A stretch of 13,334 nucleotides of DNA, taken from positions 1 through 13,334 of the forward strand of contig JALNZZ010000050.1 of NCBI GenBank assembly GCA_023229065.1, given 5' to 3'. The notes below the pieces were generated by a model. That model was not told the DNA's origin, ran no database searches, and saw only the letters and a list, made by a program, of their open reading frames with translations. Made by a program: the position numbers and the translations under genes. How positions within the stretch are numbered: position 1 is the stretch's first letter; every line of letters starts with the position of its first letter. This document shows positions 1-6,827 of the stretch, in pieces. The DNA is from Porticoccaceae bacterium. GTDB lineage: Bacteria; Pseudomonadota; Gammaproteobacteria; Pseudomonadales; Porticoccaceae.

Positions 1-608
1 GCAAAGTTTTGGTATTGGGCTACGAGAAAACCGCTGATGGCAGTCAGAGCGTTGGCGATGGCGAGACCGATAATTTTCATGTGGTCATTGTTGATTCCCA
101 TGGCGCGAGCCATGGATTCACTATTGCCGGTGGCGCGCATAGCCAGGCCGAAGTCGGTGCGCAGGAAATAAGTCATTACGCCACTCAGCACTAGCATAAA
201 GGTCATCCCTACCAACAGCTCGTTATAAAGCGGTGTGGCAAAAATTCCCAGACTGCGAAACAGGTTGTCGACATTTAACAAAGGTATGTTGGAGCGACCA
301 AGGATCGCCAGATTCACCGAGTACAGAGCTGTCATCACCAAAATGCCCGCCAGCAAGGCCTGAATGCGCAGGCGGGTATGTACCAAGCCCGTGACGGTCC
401 CCGCCAGGGCACCCGCTATCACACTGAGCACCAAAGCCACTGAGAGTGGCCAACCCTGTACCAGCGCAATGGCGGTGACCGCCGCTCCTAAGGTGTAGCT
501 GCCATCAGTAGTAATGTCGGGAATACGGAAAATCCGCATAGTGATGAAAATGCCGAGCCCCATGGCCGACAGACACAACCCCAGCACCAAAGCAGACAGG
601 TAAAACAT
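1..608 (-). CDS. ABC transporter permease, TrpY-like/COG4120 type (3' end missing)
   Basis: About 202 residues are visible before the gene leaves the left edge. It begins with MFYLSALVLGLCLSAMGLGI and is a chain of strongly hydrophobic segments, as expected for an inner-membrane permease. The motif IPDITTDGSY about 30 residues from the start, and the later segment RTDFGLAMRATGNS, are typical of the branched-chain-permease-like family paired with PF04392-type binding proteins. The start ATG (608-606) shares one base with the stop of the upstream lipoprotein gene (TGATG), which indicates translational coupling and a shared importer. In this family the next gene is usually the ATPase, which would lie left of the window. 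The substrate cannot be read from sequence; characterised relatives in Gram-positives handle aromatic amino acids. The family call is firm; the specificity is unknown. Confidence 0.88.
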   Translation of the reverse strand, partial: MFYLSALVLGLCLSAMGLGIFITMRIFRIPDITTDGSYTLGAAVTAIALVQGWPLSVALVLSVIAGALAGTVTGLVHTRLRIQALLAGILVMTALYSVNLAILGRSNIPLLNVDNLFRSLGIFATPLYNELLVGMTFMLVLSGVMTYFLRTDFGLAMRATGNSESMARAMGINNDHMKIIGLAIANALTAISGFLVAQYQNF

Positions 609-1585
609 CAGTGGATCGCTTTGAAATCGTCGGGCAGGGTTATCCCGAAGCGACGTGCGGCAGCAGGATTGTAGATACGACCGCGCTCGCGCACCATTTC
701 CCACTCCACCCCCGCGTCGGGGCCGCTGGCCAGGAAGTGCGCTGCTTGCTCACCAGCCTGGTAGCCCCACCGATAGATATCTGCGCCATAGGCCGCCACT
801 GCTCCTCTCTCCACCAGTCCAGCCTCGCTGGTGAAAATCGGCACGCCAGCTTCATCACAGGCTTTGAGAATTGTCTCGAAAGCACCGAACACCGTATTGT
901 CCGGATTGGCGAAAAAAGCGTCGATATCAGCATTCACCAACGCTCGTGCGACCATGTTGACCTCAGCAGTAACATTTACCGGTCGCGCCACCAACACTAC
1001 GCCCAGCTGTTCCGCCAAGGCTGCGAGGCGATCGTGGGCAAACACCGACTGCGGCTCGGACTGGTTATAAAGTAGCCCCACCCGCAATACCTCACCGGCC
1101 GGACGCACCAGTTCGGGAATAATAGCAAACGAAGTATCGATATATTCGAGATCCTCTCCCACCCCAAAGAGGTTGGCAGGCGGCCGACCCTCCGCATCGT
1201 TCACCTGCATCAGCTCAGGCGTGGGTGCCACCATCATAAAGACCGGTATTTTACGGGTATTCTGCAACGCAGTAATCGTGGATAAAGAAGGGCTTGTGGC
1301 TAACAGATCGACTTTTTGGCTGATCATGTAACGCACTATCTGGGTAAGAGTGGGGATATCCCCTTGCGCATTGCGATAGACAAGCCTGATTGAACCCGCC
1401 TCCTCCGAAAACCCCTCATCGCGGAGAGCTTGCAGAAAGCCAACTCTGGCTTGGCCCACTGTGTCATCTTCAAAGGCGTCAACAAACCCTACCACAGGTA
1501 CATCGCTGGGCTGCCTCCCACAACCTGCCAGGGGCAACACTAACATCAGGGACAGCAACAGCCATCGGCGACTTGCATCCATCAT
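608..1585 (-). CDS. ABC transporter substrate-binding lipoprotein (ABC_sub_bind, TrpX-like)
   Basis: A 325-residue exported binding protein. The N-terminus has two arginines, a hydrophobic core and a lipobox L19-A20-G21-C22, so Cys22 should be lipidated. Gly at +2 does not signal inner-membrane retention, yet importer lipoproteins vary. The mature part has the two-lobe pattern of the PF04392 family: VVGFVDAFEDD near the start, a VDLLATSPSLSTITALQN segment around residue 95, then IPVFMMVAPTP, and a second lobe with VLRVGLLYNQ, DAFFANPDN and GVPIFTSEAG. The start is ATG ATG, preceded at a plausible distance by GAGG. It is the first visible gene of an operon with the permease directly downstream. 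It should capture a small solute in the periplasm and deliver it to that permease. The ligand is not predictable; aromatic amino acids are the only well-studied precedent. Confidence 0.88.
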   Translation of the reverse strand: MMDASRRWLLLSLMLVLPLAGCGRQPSDVPVVGFVDAFEDDTVGQARVGFLQALRDEGFSEEAGSIRLVYRNAQGDIPTLTQIVRYMISQKVDLLATSPSLSTITALQNTRKIPVFMMVAPTPELMQVNDAEGRPPANLFGVGEDLEYIDTSFAIIPELVRPAGEVLRVGLLYNQSEPQSVFAHDRLAALAEQLGVVLVARPVNVTAEVNMVARALVNADIDAFFANPDNTVFGAFETILKACDEAGVPIFTSEAGLVERGAVAAYGADIYRWGYQAGEQAAHFLASGPDAGVEWEMVRERGRIYNPAAARRFGITLPDDFKAIH

Positions 1586-1732
1586 TATCGGTACCTCGCG
1601 CTCCGTGAAAGTCCATGCAGCATGCCACTATCTGCTTGCCCATGATAACCGTGAACCGTGACGGACCCCAGGCTCTGCCACGGTTCGCCACAGCAGACGA
1701 TGCCTCCCGACTATTTTTTGTGACGCCAACGC

Positions 1733-1764
1733 TTGACGATAGCGGCAACACCCACCATTATACT
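1733..1764 (+). promoter_or_regulatory. Probable umuDC promoter
   Basis: TTGACG at 1733-1738 resembles a sigma-70 -35 element and TATACT at 1759-1764 a -10 element. The 20-base spacer is longer than ideal; a 17-base spacer would use the poorer CATTAT. The -10 overlaps the left half of the LexA box, the geometry expected for a LexA-repressed promoter. The choice of hexamers is tentative, but transcription starting just after the LexA box is likely. Confidence 0.5.
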
Positions 1765-1780
1765 GTATAAATATACAGTT
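1761..1780. promoter_or_regulatory. LexA-binding SOS box upstream of umuDC
   Basis: The sequence is TACTGTATAAATATACAGTT. It has the invariant CTGT-N8-ACAG core (1763-1778) with an A/T-only spacer, and differs only slightly from the gammaproteobacterial consensus TACTGTATATATATACAGTA. It lies 82 bases before the preferred umuD start and 175 bases from the divergent ABC operon, so umuDC is the clear target. Confidence 0.95.
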
Positions 1781-1862
1781 ATAGATAAGACAACCAGGGC
1801 TACCTACCCGGTAGCTTCATTTGAGCAAGTCCCCAGAATTGGTTTCTGTGAGAGCACGATTT

Positions 1863-2330
1863 ATGAGAGCAACATCCTTGAGAACCTCTACATTAAACAG
1901 TTTATCCCGGCGTCAAGCAGTCCAGAACTCATGCCCAACTCCCGTTCCACCCTACTTCATGTCCCGCGTACCGGCTGGCTTTCCCAGCCCCGCCGACGAT
2001 TATATGGATGGCACACTTGACCTCAACGCACTGCTGATTCGCCACCCCAGTGCATCTTTCTATTGTCGGGTGAGCGGTGACTCCATGACTGGCGCTGGCA
2101 TTTTCGACGGCGACTACCTTATCGTCGACCGCGCCTTGCAAGCCGCACACGGTGACGTGGTAGTGGCGGCTCTCGACGGCGAACTCACCTGCAAAATTCT
2201 TGACCTGCGCCACCAGCGTTTACTGGCTGCCAATCGAGACTACCCGCCCATCCCCATCCGTGAGGGGGCTGAATTTGTTATTGAGGGCGTCGTGACCAGC
2301 TCCATCAGGAGACACAGATGTTTGCCCTAG
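1863..2330 (+). CDS. umuD: UmuD, self-cleaving accessory subunit of DNA polymerase V
   Basis: A 155-residue LexA-like S24 peptidase. After RecA-stimulated self-cleavage, UmuD' joins UmuC as Pol V for translesion synthesis. The cleavage region reads SRVPAGFPSPADDY, with an Ala-Gly scissile bond as in MucA and LexA rather than the Cys-Gly of E. coli UmuD. The catalytic Ser lies in SGDSM (Ser74) and the Lys in ELTCKIL (Lys111); the Gly-to-Ser and Ser-to-Lys spacings (35 and 37) match E. coli UmuD exactly. I chose ATG 1863 because GTGAGAG lies 8 bases upstream. The same frame is open to a TTG at 1821 and a GTG at 1848 without a convincing ribosome site, and ATG 1959 would remove the N-terminal arm. 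This start gives an arm of 38 residues before the cleavage site, longer than the roughly 24-26 usual. The LexA box upstream and the overlap with umuC confirm identity. Confidence 0.93.
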   Translation: MRATSLRTSTLNSLSRRQAVQNSCPTPVPPYFMSRVPAGFPSPADDYMDGTLDLNALLIRHPSASFYCRVSGDSMTGAGIFDGDYLIVDRALQAAHGDVVVAALDGELTCKILDLRHQRLLAANRDYPPIPIREGAEFVIEGVVTSSIRRHRCLP

Positions 2331-3565
2331 TCGACTGCAACAGCTTCTACGCCAGTTGTGAGCAAGTATTCCGCCCCGACCTGCGGGGCAAGCCGGTGGT
2401 GGTTCTGTCCAATAACGACGGCTGTATTGTCGCTCGCTCAAAGGAGGCCAAAGCACTCGGCGTTCCCGACTTGCAGCCCTATTTCAAAGTCGAAAATCTG
2501 CTGCGTCGTCACGGCGTGGCGATCTTCTCCAGCAATTACCCCCTGTACGGCGACATGTCTCGACGGGTGATGAGCACCTTGCAAGGGTTCGACACCCCCA
2601 TTGAGGTCTATAGCATTGATGAGATGTTTCTCGACCTCAGCGGGCATAGCGGCGGAGAGCTGGCCCCGCTGATTCGCGACACCGTGTGGCGCGAGCTGCG
2701 CATTCCGGTCAGTTTGGGGCTGGCGCCCACCAAAACTTTGGCCAAGCTGGCCAATCGAGTGGCCAAAAATGCTCCTGCCTGCCACGGTGTCTGCATTCTC
2801 GACGAACCCTATAAATGGCAGTGGGTGCTCGAGCGCACTGCCGTTCGCGAGGTCTGGGGCGTGGGGCGCCGCCTGGAAAGTCGCCTGCGGGATCTAGGCA
2901 TTCGCTCCGCTTTGGATCTGGCACGGGCCAACTCCAAGGTGCTGCGCCGCCATACCAGCGTTAACCTGGAGCGCACCATCGAAGAACTAAACGGCCGCGT
3001 CTGCCTGGTCCTCGACGACCTCCCTGCCCTCAAAAAACAGATCTACAGCACCCGTTCTTTTGGGAGCAGGGCTCGCTCGCTGCCACCCTTACAAGAAGCC
3101 GTCGCTCACTACGCCGCCCGCGCCGCAGAGAAACTGCGCGCCCAGCGCCACCTGACGAGAGCTGTCCACGTTTTCATGCATACATCTCCCCATGAAACCG
3201 GCTACCACAGCGCCAGCGATGTAGTGCAGCTAGCCTGCCCCAGTGACGATGGGCGGGTTATTGTGGCAGCGGCTCGCAAGCTGGCAGAGAAGCTGTATCA
3301 GCCTGGGCACACCTTTCTCAAGGCCGGGGTAGGCCTGCTGGATATCGTCGACCGCCGCCATTATCAGTTCGACCTGCTTAACCGTGGGCAATCAGCGCGC
3401 AGCGATGCCCTGATGAACACACTGGATATAGTCAACGAAAAATTAGGGCGCGGCACGCTGTTCATCGCTGGCCAAGGCACCCATCGCCCGTGGGCCATGC
3501 GCCAGCAGTTTCGCTCGCCTCGCTATACCACTCGCTGGGGAGAAGTCCCACAAGTAAGGGCTTAA
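2318..3565 (+). CDS. umuC: UmuC, Y-family DNA polymerase V catalytic subunit
   Basis: 415 residues, close to the 422 of E. coli UmuC. With UmuD'2 and RecA it forms the error-prone lesion-bypass polymerase Pol V. The N-terminal palm begins FALVDCNSFYASCE, with the metal-binding Asp at residue 6, followed by VLSNNDGCIVARS. The catalytic pair Asp101-Glu102 sits in YSIDEMFLDLS. The helix-hairpin-helix region contains REVWGVGRRLESRL (about 176-190) and the little-finger domain follows. HYQFDLLN near residue 349 resembles a beta-clamp-binding motif, and the C-terminus ends in the family signature GRGTLFIAGQG and SPRYTTRW. The ATG lies inside the last codons of umuD (13-base overlap) behind an AGGAGA ribosome site. 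Expression should be SOS-induced from the shared LexA-controlled promoter. All key residues are present, so it appears functional. Confidence 0.97.
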   Translation: MFALVDCNSFYASCEQVFRPDLRGKPVVVLSNNDGCIVARSKEAKALGVPDLQPYFKVENLLRRHGVAIFSSNYPLYGDMSRRVMSTLQGFDTPIEVYSIDEMFLDLSGHSGGELAPLIRDTVWRELRIPVSLGLAPTKTLAKLANRVAKNAPACHGVCILDEPYKWQWVLERTAVREVWGVGRRLESRLRDLGIRSALDLARANSKVLRRHTSVNLERTIEELNGRVCLVLDDLPALKKQIYSTRSFGSRARSLPPLQEAVAHYAARAAEKLRAQRHLTRAVHVFMHTSPHETGYHSASDVVQLACPSDDGRVIVAAARKLAEKLYQPGHTFLKAGVGLLDIVDRRHYQFDLLNRGQSARSDALMNTLDIVNEKLGRGTLFIAGQGTHRPWAMRQQFRSPRYTTRWGEVPQVRA

Positions 3566-3613
3566 CACACACTTCAGGCTAACCTTGTTGTTGAGAAATC
3601 GAGCATCCATACG

Positions 3614-3651
3614 CACAAGGCTCCGGTGACCATCGCCACCGGAGCCTTGTG
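3614..3651. terminator. Perfect hairpin between convergent umuC and fprA
   Basis: CACAAGGCTCCGGTG (3614-3628) and its exact reverse complement (3637-3651) form a 15-bp stem with an 8-base loop. It lies about 50 bases past the umuC stop and 40 bases past the fprA stop on the other strand. Neither side has a real T-run, so it is not a textbook intrinsic terminator. It could still act bidirectionally as a terminator or an mRNA 3'-end stabiliser. Confidence 0.6.
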
Positions 3652-3690
3652 AAAGTAGGCGTGTACTAGATCAAACACACTGCGTAGAAA

Positions 3691-4464
3691 TCATTTTTCC
3701 ACAAACGCCCGCTCAATCACATAATGGCCCAATTCGCCGGCCCGAGTTTCGCTAAAGCCGGAGTTGTCCAACAAGCTACACAGATCCTTGAGCATAGCTG
3801 GGCTGCCACACAGCATAAAACGATCATCATCAAGGTTTGGCACCGGCAGACCAATGTCCTGGTAGAGCTTGCCAGAGGCCATCAACTCAGTAATACGACC
3901 CATGTTGATAAATTGCTCACGCGTCACAGTGGGATAATAGACAAGCTTGTTGGTTGTCATCTCCCCAAAGTACTCGTTGTTGGGCAGGTGTTCCTGGATC
4001 ATCTCCTGATAAGCCAGCTCATCTACGAAGCGGGTACCGTGCACCAGAATCACCTTGTCAAAGTTTTCGTATACCTCTGGATCCTTGATGACACTGAGGA
4101 ACGGGGCCAGCCCAGTACCGGTGGCAAGCAGATACAGGTGACGGCCAGGCAGCAGGTGATCAACAGTGAGAGTGCCTGTAGGCTTGCGGCCCACCAACAC
4201 TTCATCGCCCACTTTAAGGTGCTGGAGTTTGGAGGTCAGCGGGCCATCGGGCACTTTGATACTGAAAAACTCAAGCTCTTCCTCATAGTTGGCACTGGCG
4301 ATACTATAAGCCCGCAACAGTGGCTTGCCATTGGCTTCCAAACCGACCATGGTGAAGTGGCCATTGCGGAAACGGAAACCAGGATCGCGGGTAGTGGTGA
4401 AACTGAACAGGGTATCGGTCCAGTGATGAACGCTGGTGACCTGCTCACGCATCAGATTACTCAT
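3691..4464 (-). CDS. fprA: Ferredoxin/flavodoxin-NADP+ reductase FprA
   Basis: A 257-residue cytosolic flavoenzyme that exchanges electrons between NADPH and ferredoxin or flavodoxin, supporting redox balance and iron-sulfur repair under oxidative stress. The FAD-binding signature RAYSIAS is at 51-57, the NADP-binding GTGLAPF at 116-122, FMLCGSPAML near 216-225, and the chain ends in AFVEK, the C-terminus of the bacterial subclass I (Pseudomonas FprA-like) enzymes. The frame could open 18 bases earlier at a GTG, but GGAGGT stands directly before ATG 4464 and family members start with a similar MSN, so 4464 is the start. The gene is divergent from finR, whose product activates fpr in Pseudomonas. 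Length and motifs are complete. Confidence 0.95.
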   Translation of the reverse strand: MSNLMREQVTSVHHWTDTLFSFTTTRDPGFRFRNGHFTMVGLEANGKPLLRAYSIASANYEEELEFFSIKVPDGPLTSKLQHLKVGDEVLVGRKPTGTLTVDHLLPGRHLYLLATGTGLAPFLSVIKDPEVYENFDKVILVHGTRFVDELAYQEMIQEHLPNNEYFGEMTTNKLVYYPTVTREQFINMGRITELMASGKLYQDIGLPVPNLDDDRFMLCGSPAMLKDLCSLLDNSGFSETRAGELGHYVIERAFVEK

Positions 4465-4517
4465 GGCACCTCCAAAAGACACTGTAAACCGGCCGGCTGG
4501 CAGGTATATGGTGTCAC

Positions 4518-4576
4518 TCTATACCTCCCAGACTAATCGGCAAAATGAATTATTCAGGTTAATATAATCGGATTAT
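4518..4576. promoter_or_regulatory. finR/fprA divergent control region with candidate FinR operator
   Basis: TATAAT at 4563-4568 is a consensus -10 for finR, with no good -35. On the minus strand TATAGA (4523-4518) is a plausible fprA -10, also with a poor -35, as expected for an activator-dependent promoter. Two overlapping inverted repeats sit between: ATTAT-N10-ATAAT (4549-4568) and ATAATC-G-GATTAT (4564-4576). The second is centred about 60 bases upstream of the predicted fprA transcription start, the usual recognition position for LysR regulators, and it overlaps the finR -10, which suggests autorepression. The operator assignment is inference. Confidence 0.5.
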
Positions 4577-4598
4577 TGAATATGCCGGAAAGTATGTT

Positions 4599-5489
4599 AT
4601 GAAATACACCCTGCGCCAACTCGAAGTCTTTCTTGCCACAGCTCACAGCGAAAATATCAGCCGTGCCGCTGAACAACTGGCCATGTCACAGTCTGCTGCC
4701 AGCAGCGCTCTCAAAGATCTCGAAAACCAGTTCGATATCCAGCTGTTCGACCGGGTAGGCAAGAGTTTACAGCTCAATGAACTCGGTCGTCTGCTACAGC
4801 CCCGCGCCGAAGAATTGCTGGAACGAGCCCGGGAGCTGGAGGTAGCCATGGGCCACCACAGTCAAAGCGGACAACTGAAAGTAGGTGCCACCCTCACCGT
4901 GGGCAATTATCTGGCGATAAAATTGATGGCGCTTTATATGGAAGAGCCTGGCGCTCAAGTCAGCCTCGAAGTTGCCAACACAGCTACCATTGTCGACAAA
5001 GTACGGCATTTCATCCTGGATATCGGCCTGATAGAAGGGGAAATCAACCACCCGGATCTGGAAGTCACGCGCTGGCGGGAAGACGAGCTGGCTGTTTTTT
5101 GCTCCCCCGCTCATCCCTTGGCGGCGCGGGGCACCCTTGACGACGATGACCTGCAGGGAGCAACCTGGATCGTACGGGAGTCGGGATCGGGCACCCGTCA
5201 GACCTTTGACCGCGCCATGCACGGCCTGCTGCCAAAATTGAATACACTCCTGGAGCTACAGCATACCGAAGCCATCAAGCACGCCGTGGAAGCCGGTATG
5301 GGGATCGGCTGCCTGTCGCGCATCACCCTGGCAGACGACTTCGCCCGCGGCAATCTGGTGCCTCTGGACGTGCCAGGCCGGAGCTTCCACCGCTATCTAT
5401 ATCTCATCGTTCATCGAGAGAAATATCGCGGAGCTGGGCTACAGCGCTGGCTGGATGTGTGCTGGAAATTTGGCGGCCAAGAAGTCTGA
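4599..5489 (+). CDS. finR: LysR-family transcriptional regulator FinR
   Basis: A 296-residue LysR regulator. The N-terminal winged helix-turn-helix is typical: MKYTLRQLEVFLATA, then SRAAEQLAMSQSAASSALKDLE and LFDRVGKSLQLNELG. The effector-binding domain (about residue 90 onward) includes VGATLTVGNYL, WIVRESGSGTR and VEAGMGIGCLS. The N-terminus closely resembles, from memory, Pseudomonas FinR, and the gene is divergent from fprA as in Pseudomonas, where FinR activates fpr in response to superoxide and related stress. The ATG follows GGAAAG at suitable spacing, with a consensus -10 about 30 bases upstream. A LysR regulator with another effector is the alternative, but the gene pairing makes FinR the best call. 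Confidence 0.88.
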   Translation: MKYTLRQLEVFLATAHSENISRAAEQLAMSQSAASSALKDLENQFDIQLFDRVGKSLQLNELGRLLQPRAEELLERARELEVAMGHHSQSGQLKVGATLTVGNYLAIKLMALYMEEPGAQVSLEVANTATIVDKVRHFILDIGLIEGEINHPDLEVTRWREDELAVFCSPAHPLAARGTLDDDDLQGATWIVRESGSGTRQTFDRAMHGLLPKLNTLLELQHTEAIKHAVEAGMGIGCLSRITLADDFARGNLVPLDVPGRSFHRYLYLIVHREKYRGAGLQRWLDVCWKFGGQEV

Positions 5490-5509
5490 GCAAGTATGTC
5501 GCGGCTCAC

Positions 5510-6574
5510 TTAGGTCCTTTGGCTCTCCATCATCCAGCTGGCAAGCAAAAACAGAATGCGGGCACCCACATTGCCATCCCACTCATCAGCCGGATTGTCC
5601 AGGTTGGGACACACTTCGCACAGATCGAAGCCAATGATAGTTCGCCCCGAGCGAACTATAGCGGCAATCAGGAAGCGTGCCTCGTCGAACTCCAGCCCTC
5701 CTGCTACCGGAGTGCCGGTATGAGGGCACAGGTCTGGTCTCAAACCATCGATATCGAATGACACATACACCCGCTGCGGCAGCGCCTCGACAATCGCAGC
5801 AACCGTATCGGCGAAGGGCCTGCCAGCATACTGATCGTCCTTGATATCGGCATCATAAAACACTCTGATGCGTGGGTCTTCCGCAGCATAGCGACACTCT
5901 TCCTCGCTAAAATCGCGGATCGCCACCTGTACCAGCTGAGTTGGAGCGTATTCCAGCGCCATCACATTATGAAAGATAGAAGCATGGGAGAATTGAAAAC
6001 CCTGGTAACCATCGCGCAGATCGTGATGGGCATCGATGTGCAGCAGCCCAAAATCACCGCGATACTTTTCTGCCAGATAGCGAATCTGGCCATAAGGAGT
6101 GGAGTGGTCGCCTCCCACTAGAGCAAATAATTTTCCGGCTTTATCGAGGGTTCGACACTGCTGGTAAACCCACTCGTTGAGCCGCTGTGAGGCTGCATTA
6201 ACCTGCTCCCTGGCCTCTTCCAGATCGGGTCGGCCCTCCAGGCTGCCATGATTCTCCAGGTGTTCCTGCACAGCCTCTGCCAGCACCTTGGCGTGACAAT
6301 TAAGCTCGGTGACTTCCCTGCTCTCTTCCAGCAAATGAAAACCCTGCTGATAATGATTGGCGAGACCGCGCACAAACAGATCCAATTGCGGACTGGCGCG
6401 GCGGATGGCTTCCGGTCCCTGGGAGGCACCGCTACCATAGGATGTCGTCACCTCCCAGGGCACAGGAATCAGGGCCAAACGGCTACTGGCAAGGTCGGAG
6501 GCAATACCAAACAGGCCCGCATCAGCGGAGCCAGTGAGAGCGGGATCGAAGTGTTGTGTGGACGGGCTGGTCAT
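5510..6574 (-). CDS. Agmatinase/arginase-family ureohydrolase
   Basis: A 354-residue binuclear manganese hydrolase that should release urea, or a related product, from a guanidino compound in the cytosol. Metal ligands are visible: His157 in GGDHS, Asp181/His183/Asp185 in HIDAHHDLR, and Asp274/Asp276 in VSFDIDGLRP. Glu320 in GFDLCEVCP fits the usual late active-site Glu. Two features set it apart from short agmatinases: a helical, Glu/Gln/Leu-rich insertion (about 85-145) before GGDHS, and LCPHTGTPVAGG after the fourth motif. Both recall an 'agmatinase family' branch also common in Bacteroidetes. Arg replaces the usual Asp in the GLDP motif, though that Asp is not a metal ligand. The gene converges on finR with a 20-base gap and has no polyamine genes beside it. 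Substrate (agmatine, arginine or another guanidine) is uncertain. Confidence 0.85.
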   Translation of the reverse strand: MTSPSTQHFDPALTGSADAGLFGIASDLASSRLALIPVPWEVTTSYGSGASQGPEAIRRASPQLDLFVRGLANHYQQGFHLLEESREVTELNCHAKVLAEAVQEHLENHGSLEGRPDLEEAREQVNAASQRLNEWVYQQCRTLDKAGKLFALVGGDHSTPYGQIRYLAEKYRGDFGLLHIDAHHDLRDGYQGFQFSHASIFHNVMALEYAPTQLVQVAIRDFSEEECRYAAEDPRIRVFYDADIKDDQYAGRPFADTVAAIVEALPQRVYVSFDIDGLRPDLCPHTGTPVAGGLEFDEARFLIAAIVRSGRTIIGFDLCEVCPNLDNPADEWDGNVGARILFLLASWMMESQRT

Positions 6575-6827
6575 AACTCACAGGGCTGACGGTGTTGAGT
6601 CATTAGTTTAACGGTTTTTGGTGGCGGCAGGGATAGCCGCTGCCGAGCCCCCCTGGATGGGTTTCACGGCGTGTCTCGGAAGGCTTGGAGCGGGCTGGCG
6701 ACCGGGGTACGATGTACCAAAAGCATTCATGCGACAGCTCAGCATCAGGCACCAGACGCTAAATCGTCCTTAAGCAGCTATACTGCCGCCACTTCCAATC
6801 ACTGCACTTTCAGCCGCGATCGCCGAC
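6575..6827. other. Divergent intergenic region between ureohydrolase and kinase-like gene
   Basis: These 253 bases should hold both divergent promoters, but I could not identify a convincing -35/-10 pair for either gene. Two small inverted repeats are visible: GCGGC-AGGGATA-GCCGC near 6624-6640, and GGTAC-GAT-GTACC at 6706-6718. Either could be a protein-binding site or chance. No credible small gene is seen. Confidence 0.4.

Noticed and set aside
1733..2020. Short open frame overlapping the LexA box and the start of umuD
   Set aside because: It runs through the promoter and operator and is out of frame with the clearly conserved UmuD sequence.
4465..4482. Upstream GTG start for fprA
   Set aside because: Using it would place the strong GGAGGT ribosome site inside the coding sequence; homologues begin at the following ATG.
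3724..4536. 270-codon open frame on the plus strand antisense to fprA
   Set aside because: It is a mirror of the fprA coding frame; fprA has complete family motifs and a strong ribosome site, while this frame has neither.
6575..6827. Possible riboswitch or small RNA in the ureohydrolase/kinase gap
   Set aside because: Only two short 5-bp-arm inverted repeats are visible, with no recognisable conserved riboswitch core or terminator.
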